A DNA stretch of 37,436 nt from Streptomyces guryensis. GTDB lineage: Bacteria > Actinomycetota > Actinomycetes > Streptomycetales > Streptomycetaceae. The position numbers were made by a program, and so were the translations under genes. The notes under the pieces are model-generated. The model worked only from the letters and a program-made list of their open reading frames with translations, ran no database searches and was not told the origin of the DNA. Positions 14,504 through 22,084 of this stretch are shown here, in pieces (position 1 is the stretch's first letter; each line of letters starts with the position of its first letter). Location: positions 1 to 37,436 of the forward strand of contig NZ_JAJSBI010000051.1 of assembly GCF_021261325.1 (NCBI RefSeq), written 5' to 3'.

Positions 14504-15783
14504 GCCGTCGCGCCGTCATCACCGGCATCGGCGCCGTCGCACCCGGCGGCGTCGGCCGTCAGGCGTACTGGGACCTGCTCTCCAGCGGGCGCACCGCCAC
14601 CCGGGACATCAGCCTGTTCGACGCGGGCAAGTTCCGCTCCCGGGTCGCCGCCGAGTGCGACTTCGACCCGGTGGCCGCCGGTCTGAGCGCCCAGGAGATC
14701 CGCCGCATGGACCGCGCCGCCCAGTTCGCGGTCGTCGCCGCCCGCGAGGCCATCGAGGACAGCGGCATCGACACCACGGCCGGCGACCCGGGCCGCACCG
14801 GCGTCAGCATCGGCAGCGCCGTCGGCTGCACCACCGGCCTGGAGGACGAGTACGTCGTCCTGTCCGACAACGGCAAGAACTGGCTGGTCGACCACTCCTA
14901 CGGCGTGCCCCACCTGTACGGCTACATGGTGCCCAGCACGCTGGCCGCCGAAGTCGCCTGGCAGGCGTACGCGCAGGGGCCCGTCGCCCTGATCTCCACC
15001 GGCTGCACCTCCGGCCTGGACGCCGTCGCGCACGGTGTGCAGCTCATCGAGGAGGGCACCTGCGACATCGTCATCGCCGGTGCCACCGACGCCCCACTGT
15101 CACCGATCACCGCGGCCTGCTTCGACGCCATCAAGGCCACCACGCCCAACAACGACGACAACGCCGCCGGCGCCTCCAGGCCCTTCGACGGCCGCCGCGA
15201 CGGCTTCGTCCTCGGCGAGGGCGCCGCGGTCATGGTGATCGAGGAAGCAGGGGCGGCCCGCCGCCGCGGCGCCCAGATCTACGCCGAGGTGGCAGGCTTC
15301 GCCAGCCGCTCCAACGCCTACCACATGACCGGACTCAAGGCCGACGGCCGGGAGATGGCCGAGGCCATCGGCGTGGCCCTGGACCGGGCCCGGCTGGATG
15401 CGACGGACATCGGCTACATCAACGCGCACGGTTCGGGCACCAAGCAGAACGACCGCCACGAGACGGCCGCGTTCAAACGGAGCCTGGGACAGCACGCGTA
15501 CGACATCCCCATCAGCTCCATCAAGTCGATGATCGGGCATTCCCTGGGCGCCATCGGCTCCCTGGAGGTCGCCGCCTGCGCGCTGGCCCTGCGCCACCAG
15601 GTGGTGCCCCCCACGGCCAACTTGTCGGTGCCCGACCCCAAGTGCGACCTCGACTACGTACCGGTCACCGCCCGGGATCACCGCATGGACCACGTGCTCA
15701 GCGTCGGCAGCGGATTCGGTGGCTTCCAGAGCGCCATGATCCTCAGCCGCCCGGGTGTCGGCAGCGGAAGGGAAGCAGCATGA
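14500..15783 (+). CDS. Type II PKS ketosynthase alpha subunit (KS-alpha)
   Basis: A 427-residue beta-ketoacyl synthase of the aromatic PKS type. It has the full catalytic set: Cys169 in STGCTSGLDAVAHG, His310 in INAHGSGTKQND, His347 in IGHSLGAIGS. It catalyses decarboxylative condensation of malonyl-ACP, working as a heterodimer with KS-beta. The N-terminus MSRRAVITGIGAVAPGG is canonical and the length is normal. It overlaps the cupin gene before it and the KS-beta gene after it by 4 bp each. No acyl carrier protein follows KS-beta, so the carrier protein must come from elsewhere. Confidence 0.97.
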   Translation: MSRRAVITGIGAVAPGGVGRQAYWDLLSSGRTATRDISLFDAGKFRSRVAAECDFDPVAAGLSAQEIRRMDRAAQFAVVAAREAIEDSGIDTTAGDPGRTGVSIGSAVGCTTGLEDEYVVLSDNGKNWLVDHSYGVPHLYGYMVPSTLAAEVAWQAYAQGPVALISTGCTSGLDAVAHGVQLIEEGTCDIVIAGATDAPLSPITAACFDAIKATTPNNDDNAAGASRPFDGRRDGFVLGEGAAVMVIEEAGAARRRGAQIYAEVAGFASRSNAYHMTGLKADGREMAEAIGVALDRARLDATDIGYINAHGSGTKQNDRHETAAFKRSLGQHAYDIPISSIKSMIGHSLGAIGSLEVAACALALRHQVVPPTANLSVPDPKCDLDYVPVTARDHRMDHVLSVGSGFGGFQSAMILSRPGVGSGREAA

Positions 15784-17039
15784 GTGCCCTCGGCATACCC
15801 GAGGGGCGGCGCCGCCCCTCGGTCGTCACCGGCCTCGGCGTCATCGCCCCCACCGGAATCGGCGCACGCCGGCACTGGGAGGCCGTCCTGGCCGGCAAGA
15901 GCGGCCTGGGACGCATCACTCGCTTCGACCCGACCACCTACCCGGTCAAGGTGGCCGGCGAGGTACCCGGGTTCGAGGCGGCCAAGCAGATCCCCGACAT
16001 CCTCGTCTCCCGCACCGACCGCTTCACCCACTTCGCCCTGGCCGCGGCCGAGACGGCACTCGCCGACGCGCAGGCCGATCCCGCCACGCTGCCCGAGTAC
16101 GAGATGGCGGTTGTCACCGCCAGCTCCTCCGGCGGCACCGAGTTCGGCCAGCAGGAGATGGAACAGCTCTACCAACGCGGACCGGCCTGGGTGGGCGCCT
16201 TCCAGTCCATCGCCTGGTTCTACGCCGCCACCACCGGCCAGGTGTCCATCCGCCACGGCATGCGCGGCCCCTGCGGCGTCATCTGCGCCGAGCAGGCCGG
16301 CGGCCTGGATGCCCTCGGCCAATCCCGCAGGCTGCTGGACACCGGCTCCCGGCTGGTGCTCTCCGGCGGCACCGACGCCTCCCTGTGCCCCTACGGGCTG
16401 ACCGCCCAGCTGCCCACCGGCGGCCTGTCCACCGAGGACGACCCGACCCGCGCCTACCTGCCCTTCGACGAGGCGGCGCGCGGCTACGTCCCCGGCGAGG
16501 GCGGAGCCATCATGGTCGTCGAGACCGAGGACGGTGCCCGCGAGCGCGGTATGGGCCACTACGGCCGCATCCTCGGCTACGCCGCCGGGTTCGACCCGGC
16601 ACCCGGCTCCGGGCGTCCCCCCGCCCTCGCCCCGGTGATCCGCCGCGCCCTCGCCGACGCGGGACTGACCGCCGACGCCGTCGACGTGGTCTTCGCCGAC
16701 GCCGCCGGACTGCCCGACGCCGATCGCGCCGAAGCCACCGCCATCAACGAGGTGTTCGGAGCCGGCCGGGTGCCGGTGACCGCGCCCAAGACCCTCACCG
16801 GCCGACTGTACGCGGGCGGCGCCGCACTGGACGTCGCCACCGCCCTGCTCAGCCTGGCCGCCGACGTCATCCCGCACACCGCAGGCCCCGTCGAGGCGGG
16901 GCACCTGGGCATCGACCTGGTCGTCGAACGGCCCCGGCCCACCCCGCTGCGCACCGCCGTGGTCCTCGCCCGCGGACACGGCGGCTTCACCTCCGCGCTC
17001 GTGCTCGGCGCCGGGGACCGCACCGACCACCTCACGTGA
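15780..17039 (+). CDS. Type II PKS chain length factor (KS-beta)
   Basis: A 419-residue KS-beta. The ketosynthase Cys is replaced by Gln172 in CGVICAEQAGGLDAL, the hallmark of chain length factors, which decarboxylate malonyl-ACP for initiation and set chain length. The C-terminal His motifs of KS-alpha are degenerate here (APKTLTGRLYAGGAALD), as expected. It starts within the KS-alpha stop codon. It is followed after 25 bp by the aromatase-SDR fusion instead of the usual acyl carrier protein. Residues lining the chain-length gate would need a structural alignment before a carbon number could be suggested. Confidence 0.96.
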   Translation: MSALGIPEGRRRPSVVTGLGVIAPTGIGARRHWEAVLAGKSGLGRITRFDPTTYPVKVAGEVPGFEAAKQIPDILVSRTDRFTHFALAAAETALADAQADPATLPEYEMAVVTASSSGGTEFGQQEMEQLYQRGPAWVGAFQSIAWFYAATTGQVSIRHGMRGPCGVICAEQAGGLDALGQSRRLLDTGSRLVLSGGTDASLCPYGLTAQLPTGGLSTEDDPTRAYLPFDEAARGYVPGEGGAIMVVETEDGARERGMGHYGRILGYAAGFDPAPGSGRPPALAPVIRRALADAGLTADAVDVVFADAAGLPDADRAEATAINEVFGAGRVPVTAPKTLTGRLYAGGAALDVATALLSLAADVIPHTAGPVEAGHLGIDLVVERPRPTPLRTAVVLARGHGGFTSALVLGAGDRTDHLT

Positions 17040-17064
17040 CCTCCGAACCCGAAAGGCAGGAGTG

Positions 17065-18273
17065 ATGGCGGGACACACCAGCAACTCCATCGTCATCGAC
17101 GCCCCCATGGACTTCGTCTGGGAGCAAACCAACGACGTGACGTCGTGGCCCGAGCTGTTCAGCGAGTACTCCCTCGCCGAGATCCTCGAACAGGACGGGC
17201 CGACCGTCACCTTCCGGCTCGCCCTGCACCCCGACGAGAACGGCAAGGTGTGGAGCTGGGTGTCGCAGCGCACCACCGACGCCGCGACCCGAACCGTCCG
17301 CGCCCGCCGCGTGGAGACCGGACCGTTCGAGTACATGGACATCCACTGGGAGTACACCCAGACCGACCGGGGCGTGCGGATGCAGTGGACCCAGGACTTC
17401 CACATGAAGGACGGGGCCCCGCTCGACGACGACGGCATGACTGACCGCATCAACCGCAACACCGTCGTCCAGATGAACATCATCAAGCGCAAGATCGAGA
17501 CCGCGGCGAGCGCCCTGCGCACTCCGTACGCCGACCTCACCGGCAAGCGCATCCTGGTGACCGGCGGCACCCGGGGCATCGGGCGGGGCATCGTGCTCGC
17601 CGCCGCCCGGGCCGGCGCGGACGTCCTGACCTGCTACCGGCAGGAGAACGACCACGTCACCACGCTCGGCAAGGAGCTCGCCGGGCTGCCCGGCACCGGC
17701 CACCTCGTGCGCGCCGACGCATCCGACGCGGCGGGCGCCCGACTGCTGGCCGACCGCGCCCGTGATCTGTTCGGCGGCCTCGACGCAGTCGTCAACAACG
17801 CCGGCGACTTCACCCCGGCCCCCTACGACGACCTCACCGACGCCGCCTGGGCCGCTGCCGTGCAGTCCAACCTCACCGGCACCCATCAGGTCACCCAGGC
17901 CACACTGCCCCTCCTGGCCGGCGGCGCCTCCATCGTCAACTTCGGCTCCACGGTGGCTCGCATCGGGATGGCCAGCGGCGCCCACTACACGGCGGTCAAG
18001 CAGGGGCTGATCGGCCTCACCCGCTCCCTGGCCCGCGAGCTCGGCCCGCGGAACATCCGCGTCAACACCATCTCGCCCGGCCGCATCGACACCGAGGCCC
18101 TGGACGAGCTGCCGCCCGAGGCGGCGGCCCAGCAGCGCGCGATCTTCTCCAAGTTCGCCGCCGTCGGCCGCCTCGGCACCCCGCAGGAGATCGCCCACGT
18201 CGTGCTGTTCCTCATCAGCGACCAGGCCTCCTACATCACCGGACAGAACATCCACGTAGACGGCTGCGTGTGA
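17065..18273 (+). CDS. Fused polyketide aromatase/cyclase and short-chain dehydrogenase
   Basis: A 402-residue two-domain enzyme. Residues 1 to about 150 form an SRPBCC (START-like) aromatase/cyclase of the WhiE-VI/TcmN-N type (IDAPMDFVWEQTNDVTSWPELFSEY; WSWVSQRTTD; YMDIHWEY). Residues about 158-402 form a classical SDR with TGGTRGIG at 166-173, VNNAGD, Ser295 and the YxxxK pair Tyr308/Lys312, so it should be active with NAD(P)H. Such enzymes are normally separate. Fusion would put first-ring aromatisation next to a ketoreduction or reoxidation. ATG 17065 follows GAAAGGCAGGAG; GTG 17062 is a less likely start. The Rossmann-coding DNA is almost identical to that of the next SDR gene. Confidence 0.9.
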   Translation: MAGHTSNSIVIDAPMDFVWEQTNDVTSWPELFSEYSLAEILEQDGPTVTFRLALHPDENGKVWSWVSQRTTDAATRTVRARRVETGPFEYMDIHWEYTQTDRGVRMQWTQDFHMKDGAPLDDDGMTDRINRNTVVQMNIIKRKIETAASALRTPYADLTGKRILVTGGTRGIGRGIVLAAARAGADVLTCYRQENDHVTTLGKELAGLPGTGHLVRADASDAAGARLLADRARDLFGGLDAVVNNAGDFTPAPYDDLTDAAWAAAVQSNLTGTHQVTQATLPLLAGGASIVNFGSTVARIGMASGAHYTAVKQGLIGLTRSLARELGPRNIRVNTISPGRIDTEALDELPPEAAAQQRAIFSKFAAVGRLGTPQEIAHVVLFLISDQASYITGQNIHVDGCV

Positions 18274-18302
18274 CTCACCGTCACACCACGGAAGGACATC
18301 AG

Positions 18303-19052
18303 GTGGAACTCGGACTGCAGGGTAAGAAACTCCTGGTCACCGGCGGCACCCGGGGCATCGGGCGGGGCATCGTGCTCGCCGCCGCCCGGGCCGGCGCCGA
18401 CGTCCTCACCTGCTACGTGCAGGAGAGCGAGTACGTCGAGAGCCTGCGCCGAGAGCTCAAGGAGACCGGCGGCGACCACCACGTCATACGCGCCGACGTG
18501 GGCGACCTGGCCCAGGTCGACTCCCTCGTCGAGGCCGCCAAGGAGAAGTACGGCCGGCTCGACGGCATCGTCAACAACGCCGGAGTCATCAGCCACATCC
18601 CCTTCGCCGACCTCGCCCCCGAGGAGTGGTCACGCGTCCTCGACACCAACCTGACGGCCAGCTACCGCATCATCCAGCAGGCGCTGCCGCTGCTCGGCGC
18701 GGGAGCCTCCGTCATCAACGTCGGCTCCCGCGGCGCAGCGGCGGGCATCCCGCTGCGCGCCCACTACACCGCGGCCAAGGCGGCGATGATCGGCCTGACC
18801 CGCTCGCTGGCCAAGGAACTGGGCGGCAAGGGGATCCGGGTCAACGTGGTCGCCCCGGGCGTCATCGAGACCGAGGCCTTCGACACGCTCCCGGCCGAAC
18901 GCGCCGAAGGCCTGCGCGCCACCTACTCCCAGAAGACCGCTCTCGCCCGGCTCGGCCGCGTCGACGAGCTGGCCGCCCCGGTGCTGTTCCTGCTCAGCGA
19001 CCTGTCGGCCTACATCACCGGCGAGACCCTCAACGTCGACGGAGGCATCTGA
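18303..19052 (+). CDS. Short-chain dehydrogenase/reductase (polyketide ketoreductase-like)
   Basis: A 249-residue SDR with a complete active site: TGGTRGIG at residues 13-20, VNNAGV, Ser142, Tyr155 and Lys159, and a C-terminal YITGETLNVDGGI. GTG 18303 is chosen because it begins the conserved ELGLQGKKLLVTGG and has GGAAGGA upstream; a longer reading to 18270 would overlap the preceding stop. It probably reduces a ketone of the nascent or cyclised polyketide. An 86-bp stretch (18331-18416) matches the SDR half of the preceding fusion gene (17552-17637) at 83 positions, so the two arose by duplication or have been homogenised by gene conversion. The next gene starts 2 bp after its stop. Confidence 0.93.
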   Translation: MELGLQGKKLLVTGGTRGIGRGIVLAAARAGADVLTCYVQESEYVESLRRELKETGGDHHVIRADVGDLAQVDSLVEAAKEKYGRLDGIVNNAGVISHIPFADLAPEEWSRVLDTNLTASYRIIQQALPLLGAGASVINVGSRGAAAGIPLRAHYTAAKAAMIGLTRSLAKELGGKGIRVNVVAPGVIETEAFDTLPAERAEGLRATYSQKTALARLGRVDELAAPVLFLLSDLSAYITGETLNVDGGI

Positions 19053-19054
19053 CC

Positions 19055-19378
19055 ATGAGTGACGCGACGTTCCGGGTCATGCTGCGGATGCAGATCAAGC
19101 CGGGCATGGAGGCCGACTTCGAGCGGATGTGGCAGGAGGTCGGCGACTCCGTCACCGGCCACCCGGCCAACCGCGGCCAGTGGCTGGCCAGGAGCACGGC
19201 CGAGGGCGAGGACGGCATCTACTACATCGTCAGCGACTGGGTGGACGAGCCGCAGTTCCGCGCGTTCGAGACCAGCGACACCCACCTGCAGCACCGCACC
19301 AAGCTGCACCCCTTCCGCAGCGGCGGCTCCATGGCCACGATGCGGATCGTGGCGAGCCTCGAAGGAGCGGCCGCATGA
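19055..19378 (+). CDS. Antibiotic biosynthesis monooxygenase (ABM family), first copy
   Basis: A 107-residue ferredoxin-like ABM protein. The start FRVMLRMQIKPGMEADFERMWQEVGDSV, the middle IYYIVSDWVDEPQFRAFETSDTH and the end HPFRSGGSMATMRIVASL follow the family pattern. Members such as ActVA-Orf6 oxidise phenolic rings to quinones without cofactor or metal; PdmH-like members act in pentangular polyphenol pathways, often together with a cyclase or ketoreductase. ATG 19055 lies 2 bp after the SDR stop, with GGAGG inside the SDR end. It overlaps the second ABM gene by ATGA. A pair of ABM genes next to a ketoreductase suggests a multienzyme complex (inference). Confidence 0.88.
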   Translation: MSDATFRVMLRMQIKPGMEADFERMWQEVGDSVTGHPANRGQWLARSTAEGEDGIYYIVSDWVDEPQFRAFETSDTHLQHRTKLHPFRSGGSMATMRIVASLEGAAA

Positions 19379-19683
19379 GCACCGCTCCCGCCGTGGAAGT
19401 GGTGCTGTACCACCTCTCCGACCAAGGTGAGGACGTCCTTGCGGCCTACCACGAGGCGAGCCGCCGCATGGCCGGCACCCCCGGCCTGCTGGGCAACCAG
19501 ATCATGACGGAACTGGGGCGCCCGGACAGCTACGTGGTGGTCAGTCACTGGGACAGTTGGGAGTCCTTCGAGAGGTGGGAGACGGGGGCGCAGCACAAGG
19601 ACCAGACCGCCCCCCTGCGCGAGTTCCGTGACACCGGCCGGGCCCGCCCGTTCGAGATCTACAAGGTCCTCGCCAGCTACTGA
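19375..19683 (+). CDS. Antibiotic biosynthesis monooxygenase (ABM family), second copy
   Basis: A 102-residue ABM-fold protein: VEVVLYHLSDQGEDVLAAYHEASRRMAGTPGLLGNQIMTELGRPDSYVVVSHWDSWESFERWETG. The SHWDS-E-F-W segment is the standard third strand and helix of the fold. It differs enough from the first copy to be a separate function, or the two may form a heterodimer. It begins within the stop of the first copy and is the last gene of the operon that starts at 13704. The 125 bp after it carry a nested inverted repeat (19748-19788) before the transporter gene. Confidence 0.87.
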   Translation: MSTAPAVEVVLYHLSDQGEDVLAAYHEASRRMAGTPGLLGNQIMTELGRPDSYVVVSHWDSWESFERWETGAQHKDQTAPLREFRDTGRARPFEIYKVLASY

Positions 19684-19747
19684 GGACAGGCACTGAACAG
19701 CACCGGCGGGGGGCGTCGAACGCGCGCCCTCCGCCCCTCCATACGCC

Positions 19748-19788
19748 CGCGGCTTTTCGCGACGTGACGCGCCGTCACCGAAGCCGCG
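19748..19788. promoter_or_regulatory. Nested inverted repeats upstream of POT transporter
   Basis: Outer arms CGCGGCTT (19748-19755) and AAGCCGCG (19781-19788) enclose a perfect small palindrome, GTGACG-CGC-CGTCAC (19764-19778). It may be the terminator of the ABM operon, an operator for the transporter gene 20 bp further on, or both. Sequence alone does not decide. Confidence 0.45.
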
Positions 19789-19808
19789 CGGTGCCGACAG
19801 GAGGCACC

Positions 19809-21281
19809 ATGCCCCAGCACCCCACAGACGCCGTGACCGGCGCGAGCCGTACCGGCAACGGCCTGTACGTGCCGCCCGGCACCCCCTCGGGGCACGGAAC
19901 GCGCCGGGGCTTTCTCATCTTGCTCGGCGTCGATCTGTGGGAGCGTTTCAGCTTCTTCGGCATGGCGGCGATCCTCGTCCTCTACCTCACCGCCGCCCCC
20001 GCCGACGGCGGCCTGGGTATGTCCCAGCAGACGGCCACCGCGCTGTTCGCCACCTACATGTCCCTGAACTTCCTGGCCGGCCTGCCTGGCGGCTGGCTCG
20101 CCGACCGAGTCCTCGGCGCCCGCCGGGCCGTCCTGGCGGGCGGCGCCCTCATCGCCTGCGGTCACGCCGTCCTCGCGCTGGCCGCCGCTCCGGCCCTGTA
20201 CACCGGTCTTGCGCTGGTCGTCGTCGGCACCGGCCTGGTCAAGCCGTCCCTGGCCGCCATGGTGTCCGCCGTCAGCGGCACGGCCAAGCGGGAAGAGGCC
20301 TTCTCCCGCTTCTACATGTGCATCCAGGTCTCCGCACTGCTCGCCCCGGTCGTCACCGGCTTCCTCGCCGAAAAGGTCACCTGGCACCTGGGCTTCGCCG
20401 CAGCCGCCTTCGGCATGGCGGCAGGCCTCGCCCAGTTCCGTATCGGCCTGCGCGTCCTCGACGGCACCGGCAGCGCCCCCACCCGCCCGCTGACCCGCGC
20501 GGAGGCCCGTACGGCCGCCCGGCGGGCCGCCGCAGTTCTCACGGCCGGCGCCGCGGCCACCACCGCCGTCGTCCTCGGCGTACTGCCCCTGCTCGCGCTG
20601 CTGGCCCTGCTGGGCCTTGCGACGGTGTGCCTGCCGTTTTTGTACCTGCGCTCCCTGGGCCGGCGCACCACCGTGGACCGCGCCCGGCTGACCGCCTTCA
20701 CCACGGTCATGGCGGCTTCGGCGGCCTTCTGGATGATCTTCGCTCAGAGCGGTTCCGTCCTGTCGCTGTTCGCCGCACACCACACCGACCGGTACATCCT
20801 CGGCTTCACGGTCCCCGCGAGCTGGCTGCAGGCCGTGCACCCGCTGTTCATCCTGCTCCTGGCCCCCCTGGCACGCCGGCTGCGCACGACGACTACCGCC
20901 AAGTTCGCCGGTGCCCTGGCCGCGGCCGGCCTGAGCTTCCTCGTCATGGCCGGGGCCGCTCTGCTGGCCCGCACCGGCGATGTCTCCGTGGCCTGGCTGA
21001 TCGCCGTCTACCTGGTGTACTCGTTGGGCGAGGTGGTGCTCGCCCCGGCCGGCCTCGCCCTGGCCGCCGCCGTCGCCCCACCCGGCTACCTCAACCGGTT
21101 CCTCGCCCTCAACGGCATGTTCGCAGCCGTCGGTGTCGTCCTGGGCGGCCAGTTGTACCGCCTGACGGCCGTTCTCCCCCTGCCTGCCTACTTCCTCCTC
21201 ATGGGCGGCATCGCCCTGGCCACCGGCGCATTCGTGGCCACCCGGTCCTCCCACCTGCGCCCTCACCTTCCGGGCTGCTGA
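19809..21281 (+). CDS. POT/PTR2-family proton-coupled transporter
   Basis: A 490-residue polytopic membrane protein with about 12-14 helices. The POT signature WERFSFFGMAAILVLYLT is at residues about 43-60, and a second family segment lies at FSRFYMCIQVSALLAPVVTGFLAEK. POT proteins are proton symporters for di- and tripeptides and some other solutes. ATG 19809 has GGAGG 5-9 bp upstream; an earlier in-frame start is unlikely. It is an unusual transporter at the end of a polyketide cluster, which already has an MFS exporter. It could move an amino-acid-decorated product (compare the amine-using amide synthetase), or be a resident gene at the cluster boundary. Mobile DNA begins just after it. 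Confidence 0.88.
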   Translation: MPQHPTDAVTGASRTGNGLYVPPGTPSGHGTRRGFLILLGVDLWERFSFFGMAAILVLYLTAAPADGGLGMSQQTATALFATYMSLNFLAGLPGGWLADRVLGARRAVLAGGALIACGHAVLALAAAPALYTGLALVVVGTGLVKPSLAAMVSAVSGTAKREEAFSRFYMCIQVSALLAPVVTGFLAEKVTWHLGFAAAAFGMAAGLAQFRIGLRVLDGTGSAPTRPLTRAEARTAARRAAAVLTAGAAATTAVVLGVLPLLALLALLGLATVCLPFLYLRSLGRRTTVDRARLTAFTTVMAASAAFWMIFAQSGSVLSLFAAHHTDRYILGFTVPASWLQAVHPLFILLLAPLARRLRTTTTAKFAGALAAAGLSFLVMAGAALLARTGDVSVAWLIAVYLVYSLGEVVLAPAGLALAAAVAPPGYLNRFLALNGMFAAVGVVLGGQLYRLTAVLPLPAYFLLMGGIALATGAFVATRSSHLRPHLPGC

Positions 21282-21414
21282 CAGGCGTGGGCGCTCCGGC
21301 GACGCACACCCGGTCGATTACTGAAGGGCCAGAAACACGAATGGCGAGCAGCAATTACTGTGACTGAGCACTTCAGTTGGTTCTAACCGCGCTTGCGTGA
21401 TGAGTCGGCTAGTG

Positions 21415-21662
21415 TGGTGCGCCAGAAATCCTGAGGGTTAGTTCTACTCGGTTGTCGGGGTGTCGGTTCCGACTTTGGTGAGGTAGCCGGCGAGGGAGTT
21501 GAGGATCTCGTCGGCGGTCTTGGTCCAGGTGAAGGGCCGTGGGTTCTCATTCCAGGTGTCGATCCATGCGGTGATGTCGTCCTCCAGGGCTTTCACGGAC
21601 CTGTGGACGCCGCGGCGGATGAGCTTGTCGGCCAGCAGACCGAACCACCGCTCGACCTGGGA
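21415..21662 (-). mobile_element. IS630-family element, 3' fragment (truncated transposase)
   Basis: The minus strand codes for the C-terminal about 70 residues of an IS630-type transposase, SQVERWFGLLADKLIRRGVHRSVKALEDDITAWIDTWNENPRPFTWTKTADEILNSL, ending at TAG 21444-21446. The catalytic DDE aspartates and everything before QVERW are missing. The outer end near 21415-21440 looks like the IS terminus. At about 21662 the sequence switches abruptly to an unrelated open frame on the plus strand, so the element was cut by recombination or deletion. It cannot move by itself. Confidence 0.8.
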
Positions 21663-22053
21663 CCTTGTGGATGCGCAGCGCTGGCACAACATGGATACCG
21701 CCCGCATGGTCTTCCGGCAGGAGACCGGCTGGCATCAGAAGGATGGGCGTTCACCGCTGTGGCAGCACAACCGCCTCACCGACGAAGAAGCCGCGCACCA
21801 TGCGTGCCGGGCGTACACCGCCAGCACCCCGCTGCGCAGCGCACTCCTCATGCGCTCGATGCCACTGTGGCACCGCTTTGACCTCAGTCCTGCCTGGGCC
21901 GCTGGCCACGCCACGCGCCCGGACCGGCTCGTCTTGGACGCCCGCTCCGACACTGAACACGATCAGGTCGTCGAGCTGCTGACCCGTTCCGCGGCCCGCA
22001 TCCCAGGAGCCGTCTACTGCGAGAAAACGCCTGCTCCGGGACCCTTCACCTAG
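21663..22053 (+). pseudogene. C-terminal remnant of an unrecognised gene, cut by the IS630 fragment
   Basis: The open frame runs through the IS630 junction and has coding character from about 21665 (QRWHNMDTARMVFRQETGWHQKDGRSPLWQHNRLTDEEAAHHAC and on) to TAG 22051-22053, about 125 residues. I do not recognise the family. The part before the junction is antisense to the transposase, so the true 5' end is lost. It has no obvious start codon with a ribosome site at the junction. It may be a piece of a larger mobile-element protein. Confidence 0.45.
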
Positions 22054-22084
22054 GCTCTGGCAGCGCGCAGCTGATCAGCAGCGA

